64,000 nt of DNA from Anseongella ginsenosidimutans (GCF_008033235.1 NZ_CP042432.1:1922001-1986000); one strand, 5' to 3'. Shown: positions 1-10,155, counted from the first letter of the stretch. The notes: generated by a model from the sequence alone, not told the origin. Numbers and translations: made by a program.

Positions 1-1
1 T

Positions 2-82
2 GAACGTTACCTGTATCGCCTGGTGGCTATGAAGGAATTACTTAATAATCCTTCGAGGTACCGGGAAGTTTACGGTAACTGA
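2..82 (+). CDS. C-terminal fragment of an upstream gene, possibly a lytic transglycosylase
   Basis: The frame is open from the left window edge and ends at TGA 80-82. It encodes about 26 residues, including RYLYRLVAMKELLNNP. The alternating aromatic and basic residues resemble the C-termini of Bacteroidota lytic murein transglycosylases as I recall them, but this is too short to prove the family. The gene continues upstream of the window. It lies 59 bp before the uvrA start on the same strand. Confidence 0.4.
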   Translation, partial: ERYLYRLVAMKELLNNPSRYREVYGN

Positions 83-141
83 TGCCTGAAATTTTTAAGG
101 CTTATAAACTTTTCGGGGAATAACTCGTTATTTTGCAACAC

Positions 142-2980
142 ATGAGCGAGTTAATTCCGGACCTGGGCGAACAGGCCAATGTTGAGGTGTATGGCGCCAG
201 GGTACATAATCTGAAAAATATAGATGTTTCTTTTCCGCGCAATAAGCTGGTGGTGATTACCGGCCTGAGCGGGAGCGGCAAATCTTCCCTGGCATTTGAT
301 ACAATTTATGCCGAAGGACAGCGTCGGTATATCGAGACATTCGGGGCTTATTCCAGGCAATTCCTGGGAAGTCTTGAACGGCCGGACGTGGATAAGATAT
401 CCGGCCTGAGCCCCGTAATTTCCATCGAACAGAAGACCACCTCACGCAATCCCCGGTCCACGGTAGGAACGGTTACGGAGATTTATGATTTCATGCGTTT
501 GCTTTTTGCCCGGATCGCCGATGCTTATTCCTACAATACGGGTGAGTTGATGGTGAAAATGTCGGAAGACGAAATCATCGGCGTGATCATGAAACGGTTT
601 GAAGGGCAGGCCGTGAATATTCTTGCACCCGTGGTTAAAGGCCGGAAGGGGCATTACCGGGAATTATTCGAGCAAATAAGAAAGCAGGGATATCTTAAAG
701 TCCGCCTGGACGGAGAGATAAAGGATGTTGTTCCCAAAATGCAGGCAGATCGCTATAAGATTCACGACATTGAGATCGTGGTGGATCGCCTGGAGATCAA
801 TTCCGCCAACCGCAGGCGCCTGGCTGATTCGGTTCGTTCGGCCATGAAGCAGGCAAAAGGTATTATTAAAGTAAGCGACCCTTCGGGCCAGGAGTTCCAC
901 TACAGCAAATTCCTGATGTGCCCCACAACCGGGATTTCCTACGACGAACCTCAGCCGAATACCTTTTCCTTCAATTCCCCTTACGGGGCCTGCCCGCAGT
1001 GCGGCGGACTCGGTTACGTAATGGAAATAGACGAAAAGTCGGTCATTCCTGATCCTTCGCTCAGCATCATGCAGGGCGGCCTTGCCCCCTGGGTGAATTC
1101 CGCCAGATCTGGATATTCCAGATATTGCAGGGGCTTGGTAAAAAGTATAATTTTTCCCTGGGCGCTCCCATCGGGAAACTGAACGAGGACATAAGACGGA
1201 TCCTGTTATACGGTACCGACGAAATCATCCCGGTAGAAGTGGCTTATAACAAGGAATATAAGCAAACCTACCAGGTCCATTTCGACGGGGTCATAAAAAT
1301 GATGGAAGAGCAGCAGAACCGGCGCGACGATGAAAAGGGCAGCTTGGATGATTTTCGATCCATTAAAGCCTGTCCTTCCTGCGATGGCGCCCGTCTGAAA
1401 ACGGAATCGCTTCATTTCAGGGTGCTGGATAAGAATATTTACGAGCTGAGCTGCATGGACATCCGCCTGCTGGATAAATGGTTTTCCTCGGTGGGGGAAC
1501 AGTTAAGCGAACGGAAACAGGTAATTGCCCGGGAGATCCTGAAGGAGATCAGGTCAAGGATTGGTTTCCTGCTGGATGTCGGGTTAAATTACCTTACCCT
1601 TGACCGCCCGGCCAGGACCTTGTCAGGAGGAGAAGCCCAGCGTATTCGCCTCGCCACGCAAATCGGCTCTCAGCTGATGAACGTGCTTTACATCCTGGAC
1701 GAGCCCAGTATCGGCCTGCACCAGCGCGATAATGAACGCCTTATTACCGCCCTTAAAAACCTTCGGGATATAGGAAATACGGTATTGGTGGTGGAACACG
1801 ACAAGGATATGATCCTGGCCGCTGACCATGTGATAGACATGGGCCCTGCGGCCGGCCTGCATGGCGGGGAAGTGGTGTCGGAAGGAAATTACCGCGCCTT
1901 GCTGAAGGCTACTACTGTCACTACCGATTATCTGAGCGGCAGGAAAGAAATTGCCGTTCCTGCTAAACGCCGGGAAGGAAACGGGAAATCCTTGGTACTT
2001 GAGGGGCGGCAGGACATAATCTGAAAGACGTTTCCGTAGAATTCCCCCTGGGAAAATTCATCTGCGTTACGGGGGTTTCCGGGAGCGGAAAATCATCACT
2101 GATCACGGAAACTCTTTATCCGATTCTGAACCGGCATTTTTTTAATGCAAAGAAGAAGCCCCTGGCTTACGCCGAAATCCGCGGCCTGGAACATATCGAT
2201 AAGGTGATCGAAATTGACCAGTCGCCCATTGGCCGTACCCCGCGCTCCAACCCCGCAACGTATACCGGGGTCTTTTCGGACATACGCTCCCTGTTCGCCC
2301 AGCTACCGGAATCCAAGATCAGGGGTTATAAGCCGGGAAGGTTTTCTTTTAACGTGAAAGGCGGGCGCTGCGAAACCTGCCAGGGCGCGGGCATGAAAGT
2401 CATCGAAATGAACTTTCTCCCGGACGTGTTAGTTCCCTGTGAAGAGTGCAACGGCCGCCGGTATAACCGTGAAACGCTGGAAGTTCGTTTCCGGGGAAAA
2501 TCCATCAACGACGTGCTGGATATGAGCGTGGAAGAGGCAGTCCCCTTTTTTGAAAACCTGACCGCCATCCATCGCAAGATAAAAACCCTGCTGGACGTGG
2601 GCCTGGGATATATTACCCTGGGCCAGGCCTCTACGACCTTGTCGGGGGGAGAGGCGCAGCGGGTAAAACTGGCGACGGAACTTTCCAAGAAGGATACAGG
2701 GAAAACTTTCTACATTCTTGACGAACCAACCACCGGCCTGCATTTCGAGGATATAAACGTCCTGTTGGGGGTACTTGAGAAGCTGGTTGACCGGGGCAAT
2801 ACCGTACTCGTCATAGAACACAACCTGGACGTGATCAAAGTTGCTGACCATGTGGTTGACCTGGGCCCCGAAGGTGGCGCCGGGGGAGGCACAATCATCT
2901 TTTCAGGTACCCCGGACAACCTTGCCACTAACAAAAACAGTTACACGGGACAGTTTTTAAAAAAGGAACTTCTTTTTTAG
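142..2980 (+). pseudogene. uvrA: uvrA, excinuclease ABC subunit A, broken by two frameshifts
   Basis: UvrA is the damage-sensing ATPase of nucleotide excision repair. Three consecutive frames together encode a full-length homologue. Segment 1 (from ATG 142; a TTG lies at 133) has the Walker A loop GLSGSGKSS and the first zinc-binding region, in which the first cysteine pair reads CPTT. Segment 2 has the ABC signature LSGGEAQR and DEPSIGLH. Segment 3 has the Cys4 zinc module (CETC...CEEC), a second LSGGEAQR and DEPTTGLH. The frame drops by one base near the G run 1091-1093 (APW should continue GEF) and again near 2003-2006 (LEG should continue A-x-x-HNLKDV). In both places one added G restores the protein. 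The second Walker A (VSGSGKSS) lies downstream of the second break. Either the gene is dead, or both losses are sequencing errors. Every other gene in the window is intact. Confidence 0.9.
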
Positions 2981-3602
2981 TTTAAAGTTCAAGGTTTAAA
3001 GTTCAAGGTTTAAAGTTTAAAGTTCAAGGTTCAAGGTTTAAAGTTTAAAGTTCAAGATTTAAAGTTTAAAGTTCAAGATTTAAAGTTTAAAGTTTTTAGT
3101 TTAAAGTTTTTAGTTTTTGGTTTTGACTTTGGTTTTTAGTCTTGGGTCGGTAGTTTTTAGTTTCTAGTTTTTGGCTGGCTGCGGCGGTACAGATTGGGGT
3201 TCGGTGGCCGGTCTCGCTCAGGGTGCTTTAGTATCTTGGGTGTTATGCGTTGGCCAAAATCAAAAACCGCTCGCTGCGCCAAAAATAATCCCTTAGCCGG
3301 CCCGCCTTTCGCCCTGCACCTGGAACACAAAACCGAACCATGAACTGTTGCAGCAAATCTAAAACCAGAACCAAAAACCGTTGCAAAACACCTTTAAACT
3401 CGTAACTTCAAACCAGAACCGGCAAACCCGAAACTTCGCGAACTTCAAACCTCGAACTTTAAACTAGAAACTTTAAACTATAAACCGTTGCGAAGCAACT
3501 TTGAACTTCGAACCTTGAACCAGAAACCTTAAACTGTAAACCGTTGCGAAGAACGATAAACTTCAAACTAGAAACTAGAAACTATAAACCGTTGCGAAGC
3601 AA
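2981..3602. repeat. Heptanucleotide repeat island 1, a giant imperfect inverted repeat
   Basis: This gap between convergent genes has no credible ORF. The left arm (2981 to about 3170) is a run of 7-bp units beginning GTT: GTTTAAA, GTTCAAG, GTTTTTA, GTTTTTG. The right arm (about 3340-3602) consists of 7-bp units ending AAC: TTTAAAC, CTTGAAC, TAGAAAC, TATAAAC. The arms are therefore reverse complements of one vocabulary. A double unit, CGTTGCGAAGCAAC, occurs near 3486 and 3590 with a degenerate copy near 3542; it contains the mini-hairpin GTTGC-GAA-GCAAC. The middle (about 3175-3330) is GC-richer and contains CCGGTCTCGCTCAGG at 3208-3222. The right arm runs into the stop codon of the next gene. 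Confidence 0.85.
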
Positions 3603-4085
3603 CTATTGCCCATTCGTTGAGCTGTCAATGACTTCCCATTGAACGTCGCCTTCGTTCACGGTATATTTGAGGAGCATGTTTCCGGCTATGTGGCCGTCTT
3701 CGAAGTAGGCAAGCGCCCAGTTCCGGCCCAGCAGCGTAGCATGCCAGATCCGCATATTGCCGCCCAGGACGCCCTGTTCCGGGATGAGGTCATGCTGCTG
3801 GTAAAGGCTGTTCAGCAAGTCCCTTTCAGGGTTGTTTAGTCCCCTTTGTTTAAAATAGCGGATATCGGAGTCGTTAAAGAGGCTATCGGAGAGGTTATTC
3901 AGATAAGTGTGTTTTCCTTCCATTTCGGCCATGGAGTCGGAGCGGAGTTTTAGCTCGAAGTCCAGCCCTTGTTTGCTGGCGCGCAGGGCATTCCGCTCTT
4001 TTCTTATCTGCCTGTACTGAAAAAAAAGGATGACCAGCAAAAATATGAGGATGATCTCAACTAGAATATGGTAAGAATGCTTCAT
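3603..4085 (-). CDS. Hypothetical membrane-anchored coiled-coil protein
   Basis: This 160-residue protein is not recognised. Residues about 8-24 are strongly hydrophobic (ILVEIILIFLLVILFF) and are followed by a basic stretch, QYRQIRKERNALR, so an N-terminal membrane anchor is likely. Residues about 28-65 are charged and probably coiled-coil. The C-terminal half is a compact soluble region rich in aromatic residues (MRIWHATLLGRNWALAYFEDGHIAGNM, in part). The gene is transcribed towards uvrA, and its stop codon lies in the last unit of the repeat island. It lies 36 bp downstream of pnuC on the same strand, so the two may be co-transcribed. No catalytic motif is visible. Confidence 0.7.
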   Translation of the reverse strand: MKHSYHILVEIILIFLLVILFFQYRQIRKERNALRASKQGLDFELKLRSDSMAEMEGKHTYLNNLSDSLFNDSDIRYFKQRGLNNPERDLLNSLYQQHDLIPEQGVLGGNMRIWHATLLGRNWALAYFEDGHIAGNMLLKYTVNEGDVQWEVIDSSTNGQ

Positions 4086-4121
4086 TTCCGATTTTTTTTA
4101 ACTGACCAAAAACCCGGCCAG

Positions 4122-4697
4122 TTAGACCGTTTGGGAAGTGTAACTTTTTTTCCATTCAAGGTAGCCCACGATGCACATAAATGTATAGAAAACAGATAAA
4201 GCCGCGTAGAAATACAATCCCCGGTCAATATGCAGCCAAACAGACACGCCGTTGAGGATGAACCAGTAATACCACGTGGAGAGTACCTTTCGGGCTTCCA
4301 TATAAGTGGCGGTAAAGCTGAATATGGTTAGGCCGGCATCTATAAAAGGCCGGGGAGAATCGGTATGAAGATCCATGATCTGTCCCAGTCCGAGGCTTAG
4401 CAGCGTGCCCGCGAAAAGTACAAGGAGATGGCTGCGAGGGATCCAGTCGGTAACGGGAGTTTTGCGGTCCTTGTTTTTATGCCGCGACCAGAAGATCCAG
4501 CCGTAAATACCGGCAAGGATGTAGTAAAAATTCAGCCCTGCTTCAAGATACAGCTTGAACTCAATATAAAGAAACACCGTAATAGCCGAAGCGAGGATAC
4601 CAAAGAGCCAGCACCAGATATTTTCCCGGATAATAAGAAGGAGGTATAGCATGCCGCAGGTTACTCCGACAATCTCGAGAATCTTGAAAATATCCAT
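4122..4697 (-). CDS. pnuC: PnuC-family nicotinamide riboside (or related vitamin) transporter
   Basis: PnuC proteins are small inner-membrane facilitators that take up nicotinamide riboside; relatives carry thiamine or riboflavin. The 191-residue product has about seven hydrophobic segments and the aromatic family signatures: NFYYILAGIYGWIFW in the middle and WYYWFILNGVSVWLH near the C-terminus. The length is a little below that of many PnuC proteins. The substrate cannot be told. There is no thiamine kinase, TenA or TonB receptor next to it and no TPP riboswitch in the 85-bp upstream gap, so the thiamine (PnuT) role is not supported. It is divergent from the hexosaminidase gene. Confidence 0.87.
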   Translation of the reverse strand: MDIFKILEIVGVTCGMLYLLLIIRENIWCWLFGILASAITVFLYIEFKLYLEAGLNFYYILAGIYGWIFWSRHKNKDRKTPVTDWIPRSHLLVLFAGTLLSLGLGQIMDLHTDSPRPFIDAGLTIFSFTATYMEARKVLSTWYYWFILNGVSVWLHIDRGLYFYAALSVFYTFMCIVGYLEWKKSYTSQTV

Positions 4698-4746
4698 AAA
4701 TCAATTCGCTGAGATAAAATATTGCACGATTTGCCGGCTAAATTAA

Positions 4747-4754
4747 TATTTTTG
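4747..4754 (+). promoter_or_regulatory. Bacteroidota -7 element upstream of the hexosaminidase gene
   Basis: TATTTTTG matches TAnnTTTG. It would place the transcript start near 4758 and give a leader of about 25 nt before ATG 4783. No well-spaced TTTG -33 is present: TTTG at 4730-4733 is only 13 bp away. Confidence 0.5.
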
Positions 4755-4782
4755 CGCGGCGGGATCATAAAATAATCAATTC

Positions 4783-7116
4783 ATGAAAGGTAACTGCTTT
4801 TTAAGGACTACTGCCTGCCTGTGGTTGATGTGTATCTTTTCATGGCCGGCGGCGGCTCAGGATAACGCTGATCGTTTCCCGGTGATTCCCCGTCCTATGA
4901 GTCTGACTGCGGCGGAAGGAGAATTTACTATTAGTCCTGCTACACTTCTTATTGCCAACCGGGAAGCGGGGGAAGCAAAGGAATTGCTTGATTTTATCCG
5001 GGAGTTCCTGTCAGTGCCGCTGGGAGGAAAAGCAATCAGGCTGAAGATAAATGAGGCCTCCGGGGAGCCGGAAGCAAATACCATTCAGTTACTCATTGAT
5101 AAGAACAGCGCTATCCCGGCCGAGGGTTACCAGCTGCAGATACGGCCAGACCATATTCTATTGAAGGCGAGCAGTCCTGCGGGCGCTTTCTGGGGCTTTC
5201 AAACCTTGCGGCAGCTTATGCCCCCTTCGGCGGAAAATGCCCGGGTAGAAACGCTGAAGGTGCCCTGCGTAACGATCGAAGACGCGCCCAGGTTTTCTTA
5301 CCGGGGGCTGCACCTGGATGTCGTGCGCCATATGTTTCCCGTTGAATTTATCAAAAAATACATTGACCTGATGTCGATGTATAAGCTGAATAGATTTCAC
5401 TGGCATCTTACCGACGATCAGGGCTGGCGCATCGAAATCAAAAAATATCCGAAATTGCAGGCGATCTCCGCTTTCAGAAAAGAAACATTGATCGGCCATT
5501 ACAGCGATCAGCCGCAAAAATTTGACGGAGACCGCTACGGTGGCTATTATACACAAAAGGAGGTGAAGGAAATTGTCGAATATGCCCGCCTTCACCATGT
5601 TACCGTTATCCCGGAGATCGAAATGCCCGGGCATAGCCTGGCGGCGCTCTCGGCTTACCCGGAACTCGGCTGCACGGGCGGCCCCTATGAAACCGAAACC
5701 ACCTGGGGCGTTTTTGAAGACATTTTTTGCGCGGGGAACGAAGAAACATTTCATTTTCTTGAGAACGTACTAACGGAAGTGATGGAGCTGTTCCCCGGGA
5801 AATACCTTCATATCGGGGGGGATGAAGCGCCGAAAACGCAATGGGAGAAATGCCCGCGGTGCCAGGCACGTATACAGGCTGAAGGGCTGAAAGACGAACA
5901 TGAGCTCCAGAGTTATTTTATTCAACGCATCGAAAAATTCCTGAATGAACACGGAAGGCAGATCATCGGCTGGGACGAAATCCTTGAAGGCGGCCTCGCA
6001 CCCAATGCGACTGTCATGTCCTGGAGGGGAACCGAAGGCGGTATAGCCGCTGCCCGGCAAGGGCATGATGTGATCATGACACCCAATGCGCACCTGTACC
6101 TGGATCATTACCAGTCCCAAAGCCCGGGCGAGCCTGTCGCTATTGGCGGATTTACGCCGGTTAAAGAAGTTTATGAGTATGAACCCGTTCCGGAGGAGCT
6201 GAGCGGCGCTGATGCAAAGCACATACTGGGGGCGCAGGGAAATCTGTGGACGGAATACATTCCCACGACGGGCCATGTGGAATACATGGTGTACCCGCGG
6301 GCTCTTGCCCTGGCGGAGGTGGTATGGTCGCAGGCGGAAAAAAAGAATTACGATGATTTCCTGGAAAGGCTAAAGGGCAGCCTGGAACGGCTCTCAGCAC
6401 TTGACGTGAATTATGCCGGGCATGTTTTTGATGTGCAGGCAAAGGCGGAAGCAGGCGCTGAGGGTATTATGGTGAACCTCTGGTCAGCAGACAAGGAGGC
6501 GGAAATACGTTATACGCTTGACGGGAGCGCGCCGGCCGCGTCATCCGAAAAGTATGTTCAACCCATTAACATTAGCTCAGGGCTCACCCTGAAAGCGATA
6601 CGCTTCCGGAACGGGAAGGCCCGGGGAAAGGTGTTTGAGCAGTCCTACCTGGCTCATAAAGCTTTGGGCAAAGCCGTTGAGCTGAAAGAGGCGCCAAGTG
6701 ATAAATATAATCCGGGAGGGGCACCGGCCCTGGTGGATGGTCTCCCCGGCAGCCTGCGGACGGCTGATCATTGGCTGGGCTGGAACGGGAAGGATATGGA
6801 AGCGGTAATTGACCTGGGAAAAGCCAGTCTGGTAAATTCCATCTCGCTGCACTTCGGGAATTCCAATTCGCAATGGATCTATGCACCCGCCGCGGTGGAA
6901 GTGTTATTTTCCTATGACGGGTACACGTTTACCCCTTTTTATGAAAAGGACGGCATCTCTTCCACGGAAGAAACCGTTAACATAACCATTCCGGTCGGAG
7001 AAGAAAATATCAGGTATATTAAGGTGATAGCCCGCAATGCCGGCGAAATTCCCCAGGGCAAGCCCGGGGCCGGTCATGAAGCCTGGCTTTTTGCCGATGA
7101 AATAGTAGTTGAATGA
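4783..7116 (+). CDS. Secreted beta-N-acetylhexosaminidase, family GH20
   Basis: The enzyme removes terminal GlcNAc or GalNAc from chitooligosaccharides, glycans or peptidoglycan fragments by substrate-assisted catalysis. The 777-residue protein starts with a signal peptide (residues 1-25, ending PAAAQ). A GH20b-type domain follows, then the barrel opening at [16 protein letters not shown]. The strand motif [14 protein letters not shown] is present, and HIGGDEAP holds the catalytic Asp347-Glu348 pair. After the barrel comes a chitobiase-like C-terminal segment ([15 protein letters not shown], about residues 580-590), then a discoidin-like beta-sandwich to the end. The gene overlaps glyA by ATGA, so the two are translationally coupled. 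The protein is periplasmic or exported further; no T9SS C-terminal domain is evident. Confidence 0.93.
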   Translation: MKGNCFLRTTACLWLMCIFSWPAAAQDNADRFPVIPRPMSLTAAEGEFTISPATLLIANREAGEAKELLDFIREFLSVPLGGKAIRLKINEASGEPEANTIQLLIDKNSAIPAEGYQLQIRPDHILLKASSPAGAFWGFQTLRQLMPPSAENARVETLKVPCVTIEDAPRFSYRGLHLDVVRHMFPVEFIKKYIDLMSMYKLNRFHWHLTDDQGWRIEIKKYPKLQAISAFRKETLIGHYSDQPQKFDGDRYGGYYTQKEVKEIVEYARLHHVTVIPEIEMPGHSLAALSAYPELGCTGGPYETETTWGVFEDIFCAGNEETFHFLENVLTEVMELFPGKYLHIGGDEAPKTQWEKCPRCQARIQAEGLKDEHELQSYFIQRIEKFLNEHGRQIIGWDEILEGGLAPNATVMSWRGTEGGIAAARQGHDVIMTPNAHLYLDHYQSQSPGEPVAIGGFTPVKEVYEYEPVPEELSGADAKHILGAQGNLWTEYIPTTGHVEYMVYPRALALAEVVWSQAEKKNYDDFLERLKGSLERLSALDVNYAGHVFDVQAKAEAGAEGIMVNLWSADKEAEIRYTLDGSAPAASSEKYVQPINISSGLTLKAIRFRNGKARGKVFEQSYLAHKALGKAVELKEAPSDKYNPGGAPALVDGLPGSLRTADHWLGWNGKDMEAVIDLGKASLVNSISLHFGNSNSQWIYAPAAVEVLFSYDGYTFTPFYEKDGISSTEETVNITIPVGEENIRYIKVIARNAGEIPQGKPGAGHEAWLFADEIVVE

Positions 7117-8393
7117 AAATGAAAAGAGATACACAAGTGTTTAAGCTCATTGATGAAGAGCTTAAACGGCAGCGTGAAGGCCTGGAGCTGATCGCTTCGG
7201 AAAATTTCACCAGCCTGCAGGTTATGGAGGCGCAAGGTTCCTGTCTTACCAATAAATATGCCGAAGGCTTGCCCAAACGGCGCTATTATGCCGGATGCCA
7301 GGTGGTGGATCAAACTGAGCAGCTGGCTATTGATCGTGCCAGGGAGCTTTTCAATGCTGCCTGGGCCAATGTTCAGCCGCATTCGGGCGCACAGGCAAAT
7401 GCGGCTGTCATGCTGGGCCTGCTTAAGCCCGGCGATAAGATCCTTGGATTTGATCTCTCTCATGGCGGGCATCTCACTCATGGTTCTCCGGTAAACTTTT
7501 CGGGCCGTCTTTATCAGCCTGTGTTTTACGGAGTAAATAAAGACACAGGCCTGATCAGCTATGAGCAGATGGAAGAAAGAGCGCTGGCTGAAAAGCCGAA
7601 GCTTATTATCTGCGGCGCCTCTGCCTATTCCCGCGACTGGGATTACGAACGGATCCGTTCCATTGCCGACCAGGTAGGAGCGCTGGTAATGGCCGATATC
7701 GCGCACCCTGCCGGGCTTATCGCCAGGGGGCTGCTCAACGACCCGCTTCCTCATTGCCACGTGGTAACTACTACTACACATAAGACGTTAAGGGGCCCCA
7801 GAGGAGGAATGATCCTGGTTGGCGAGGACTTTGAAAATACCTGGGGCGAAAAAACGCCGAAAGGTGAAACAAAGAAAATAAGCGCTATCCTGGATGGCGC
7901 GGTATTTCCGGGAACACAGGGAGGGCCGCTGGAGCATGTGATTGCAGCCAAGGCGGTGGCCTTTGGAGAAGCTTTGAGCGAAGACTATTTCAACTACGTA
8001 CTCCAGGTTAGGAAAAATGCCGCCCGTATGGCAGCTGCACTGAATGAGCGGGGATACGACATTATTTCCGGCGGAACCGATAACCATTTGATGCTGATCG
8101 ATCTCCGGAATAAAGGTATTACAGGAAAAGCAGCTGAGGAAGCGCTGGTAGCTGCCGATATTACGGTGAATAAGAACATGGTGCCCTTTGACGAGCGCTC
8201 TCCTTTCGTGACTTCCGGGATGCGCGTAGGCACAGCAGCCGTTACCACCCGCGGAATGAAAGAAAAAGATATGGACCAGATCGTGGAACTGATCGATACT
8301 GTGCTGCAGGATCCGGAAAACGGAAATACCATTGAGGCGGTAAAGAAAAAGGTTAACGCCTGGATGCCGGAATTTCCCTTGTACGGGGAATAG
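7113..8393 (+). CDS. glyA: Serine hydroxymethyltransferase
   Basis: GlyA is a cytoplasmic PLP enzyme that interconverts serine plus tetrahydrofolate with glycine plus 5,10-methylenetetrahydrofolate and supplies one-carbon units. The 426-residue length is normal. Visible family motifs are [32 protein letters not shown] and the PLP-lysine motif [14 protein letters not shown], with Lys224. The ATG at 7113 shares ATGA with the stop of the GH20 gene; a second in-frame ATG lies at 7119. Conserved sequence begins only a few residues later, so either start would work. A long hairpin terminator follows at 8409. Confidence 0.97.
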   Translation: MKMKRDTQVFKLIDEELKRQREGLELIASENFTSLQVMEAQGSCLTNKYAEGLPKRRYYAGCQVVDQTEQLAIDRARELFNAAWANVQPHSGAQANAAVMLGLLKPGDKILGFDLSHGGHLTHGSPVNFSGRLYQPVFYGVNKDTGLISYEQMEERALAEKPKLIICGASAYSRDWDYERIRSIADQVGALVMADIAHPAGLIARGLLNDPLPHCHVVTTTTHKTLRGPRGGMILVGEDFENTWGEKTPKGETKKISAILDGAVFPGTQGGPLEHVIAAKAVAFGEALSEDYFNYVLQVRKNAARMAAALNERGYDIISGGTDNHLMLIDLRNKGITGKAAEEALVAADITVNKNMVPFDERSPFVTSGMRVGTAAVTTRGMKEKDMDQIVELIDTVLQDPENGNTIEAVKKKVNAWMPEFPLYGE

Positions 8394-8408
8394 AAAGGCC
8401 CTTGCATT

Positions 8409-8450
8409 ATTGCCTGCGCTCCCCGGGAAAATTCAGGGAGCGCAGGCAAT
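8409..8450. terminator. Bidirectional hairpin between glyA and comF
   Basis: The 15-nt arms ATTGCCTGCGCTCCC (8409-8423) and GGGAGCGCAGGCAAT (8436-8450) are perfectly complementary around a 12-nt loop. The two flanking genes converge here. The right arm encodes the last residues of comF, whose stop is at 8433-8435. Confidence 0.75.
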
Positions 8451-9131
8451 AGTAGCAATGCTCACCCGGGTGCCGGCAACTCCCAGTATCGCTGAAGCAC
8501 AAGCCGCGAGCGTGGCGCCGGTGGTGATCACATCGTCTACCAGTAATACATGCCTGCCGGCCAGGCGCAGGGCATCCTGAACGCTAAAGGCTTTTTTGAC
8601 GTTAAGGAAACGGTCGAACCGTGATTTTTTGGTCTGGCTTTCCGCTATTTCCGGCCTGCACAGCAGTGTGCTGTCTACTTCTTTCTGCATGGCGGCTCCC
8701 AGCCCGCTGGCAAAATACTCGCTTTGGTTATATCCGCGCTTCTTCAGGCTTGCCTTGTGCAGCGGAAGCGGACAAATTATATCGGCTTCGGCAAATCCGC
8801 TCGATTCCTTCAGCATCGTTCCATAGCGTTTGCCAAGATAAAAGCCTACTTCGGTTTGCTTCCTGTATTTGAGCTGGTGAAGCAGGTGCTGTACGCGCTC
8901 TCCTTTTTTAAAGTAAAGGAAGGAAGCCGCTGCATTGATGTCTACCCGCCCCCAGAATTGTTTTGCCGTATTGTTCTCCCGGTCCAGGTGGAAATTGGTA
9001 TATGGGAGATGCTGGCTGCAATACGTGCATAAGACATGTTCCTGCTTGTACAACCCAGCGCCGCAGGCCTGGCAGATGTCCGGGAAAGCCAGGGAAATAA
9101 AATCGGAAAAATAGTCTTTCAGGTTTTTCAT
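8433..9131 (-). CDS. comF: ComF-family phosphoribosyltransferase-like protein
   Basis: ComF proteins combine an N-terminal zinc ribbon with a phosphoribosyltransferase fold and are needed for DNA uptake in competent bacteria; their exact role is unsettled. The 232-residue product has CxxC pairs at CQACG and CTYCS, the middle motif ICPLPLHKASLKKRGYNQSE, in part, and the PRPP-binding loop LLVDDVITTGATL near residues 194-206. Length is typical. The last codons form one arm of the terminator hairpin. The upstream gene on this strand lies 22 bp away, so co-transcription is possible. Confidence 0.9.
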   Translation of the reverse strand: MKNLKDYFSDFISLAFPDICQACGAGLYKQEHVLCTYCSQHLPYTNFHLDRENNTAKQFWGRVDINAAASFLYFKKGERVQHLLHQLKYRKQTEVGFYLGKRYGTMLKESSGFAEADIICPLPLHKASLKKRGYNQSEYFASGLGAAMQKEVDSTLLCRPEIAESQTKKSRFDRFLNVKKAFSVQDALRLAGRHVLLVDDVITTGATLAACASAILGVAGTRVSIATIACAP

Positions 9132-9153
9132 AGATGGTTGTTTTAGATATTGT

Positions 9154-10146
9154 TTATTCTTTTCTGCCCAACATTTGACGCCCCTCCTGGTCCCTGTTTT
9201 CCTTTTCGAGCAGGCTTTGTTCCGCGACGGTCAGGGGACGGTATTCCAGGCGCCCCAGGTTGGGCTGGCCGGCATTCACCCAGGCGGTGTACCAGAAGCT
9301 CCCCACTTCGAGGACAGCTTGTATCATTCTCCTTTCGATCATCCCCTGCAGGCCTTCCTCGTAGGCTGCCGAATAATCCCGGGAGTAATTTTTTACCGGC
9401 CTGTTATTTTTAAGATACACCGTGTATTTACGGTCGGAGGGAAATTTTTCGCTTAGCGTTTTTTCAATGGCGAGTACCGAATCAACGGCCCGGTAGCTTT
9501 CCCGGATAATATTCCAGGTTTTGGCGGGCAGATCGGAAATATATACCGCTTTTCCGGTGAAATAATCATAATTATCAGAAAATAATTCGGGAATGCGGCT
9601 TTCCCAGAAGCCGTGGATCCCGGTCTGGCCTGTCAGTTGTCCGTTATAGTTCATGGTTGTGTGCAGGGGAACATGCGCGTCGGCCAGGTAGTGGCCAAGG
9701 TCGGCTGAGTAACGCAGTATCCGGACGGAATCCCGCTCCCGGAAAGCCCGTGTCAGGCGGGCCGTCATCCGGAGAATATGCCAGGGGAGGATGCCGTTTT
9801 CCCGGAAGGAGCCGGAAGGGAACTTTTGCTCCATTTCTTCCCAGCCGGGCATTTTTTTCTTTAAGAAGGCTTCTCCATAGTGTTCGGTATCGAAATAGTG
9901 GCGGGCGGCTTCTTCTTCAATAATGTACCGGCGCTTGTCGGCGCTGACGGCATGTTCGGTAAGGTAGTCCAGGTTGCTTTTGTAAAAACGCAGCATCTCG
10001 GCCGGCAGCGTGAATACTGCCGTACGGTTGATTTTTTTGTGGGCGAAGAAGCCCCATTTGAAGCCGCCTGAAAGACATAGGAGCAGCAGCGAGGCCGGTA
10101 AAAAGAGGCTTCTGCCGGCAAGGATGTGTTTTTCATTTTGTAACAT
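9154..10146 (-). CDS. Zinc-dependent phospholipase C / S1-P1 nuclease-like secreted protein
   Basis: The protein belongs by motif to the all-helical zinc hydrolase superfamily that includes phospholipase C and S1/P1 nucleases. After an N-terminal hydrophobic segment ([15 protein letters not shown]) come [25 protein letters not shown] and GIHGFWES, whose histidines and aspartates are the expected zinc ligands. I place the start at ATG 10146 (330 residues). The longer frame uses TTG at 10167, inside the divergent rpsT promoter. Which bond it cleaves cannot be told from sequence. A periplasmic location is inferred from the signal segment. Confidence 0.8.
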   Translation of the reverse strand: MLQNEKHILAGRSLFLPASLLLLCLSGGFKWGFFAHKKINRTAVFTLPAEMLRFYKSNLDYLTEHAVSADKRRYIIEEEAARHYFDTEHYGEAFLKKKMPGWEEMEQKFPSGSFRENGILPWHILRMTARLTRAFRERDSVRILRYSADLGHYLADAHVPLHTTMNYNGQLTGQTGIHGFWESRIPELFSDNYDYFTGKAVYISDLPAKTWNIIRESYRAVDSVLAIEKTLSEKFPSDRKYTVYLKNNRPVKNYSRDYSAAYEEGLQGMIERRMIQAVLEVGSFWYTAWVNAGQPNLGRLEYRPLTVAEQSLLEKENRDQEGRQMLGRKE

Positions 10147-10155
10147 CGGAATAAA

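Noticed and set aside
142-2980. Programmed frameshifting in uvrA
   Set aside because: Neither site has a slippery heptamer with a downstream pseudoknot that I can see, and two such events in one gene are unlikely.
2981-3602. CRISPR-like array
   Set aside because: The repeated words are 7 bp, vary in order and lack constant repeats with unique spacers; no cas genes are present.
4698-4782. TPP riboswitch before pnuC
   Set aside because: The gap is only 85 bp, with no conserved TPP core (CUGAGA/ACCUG) on the pnuC strand.
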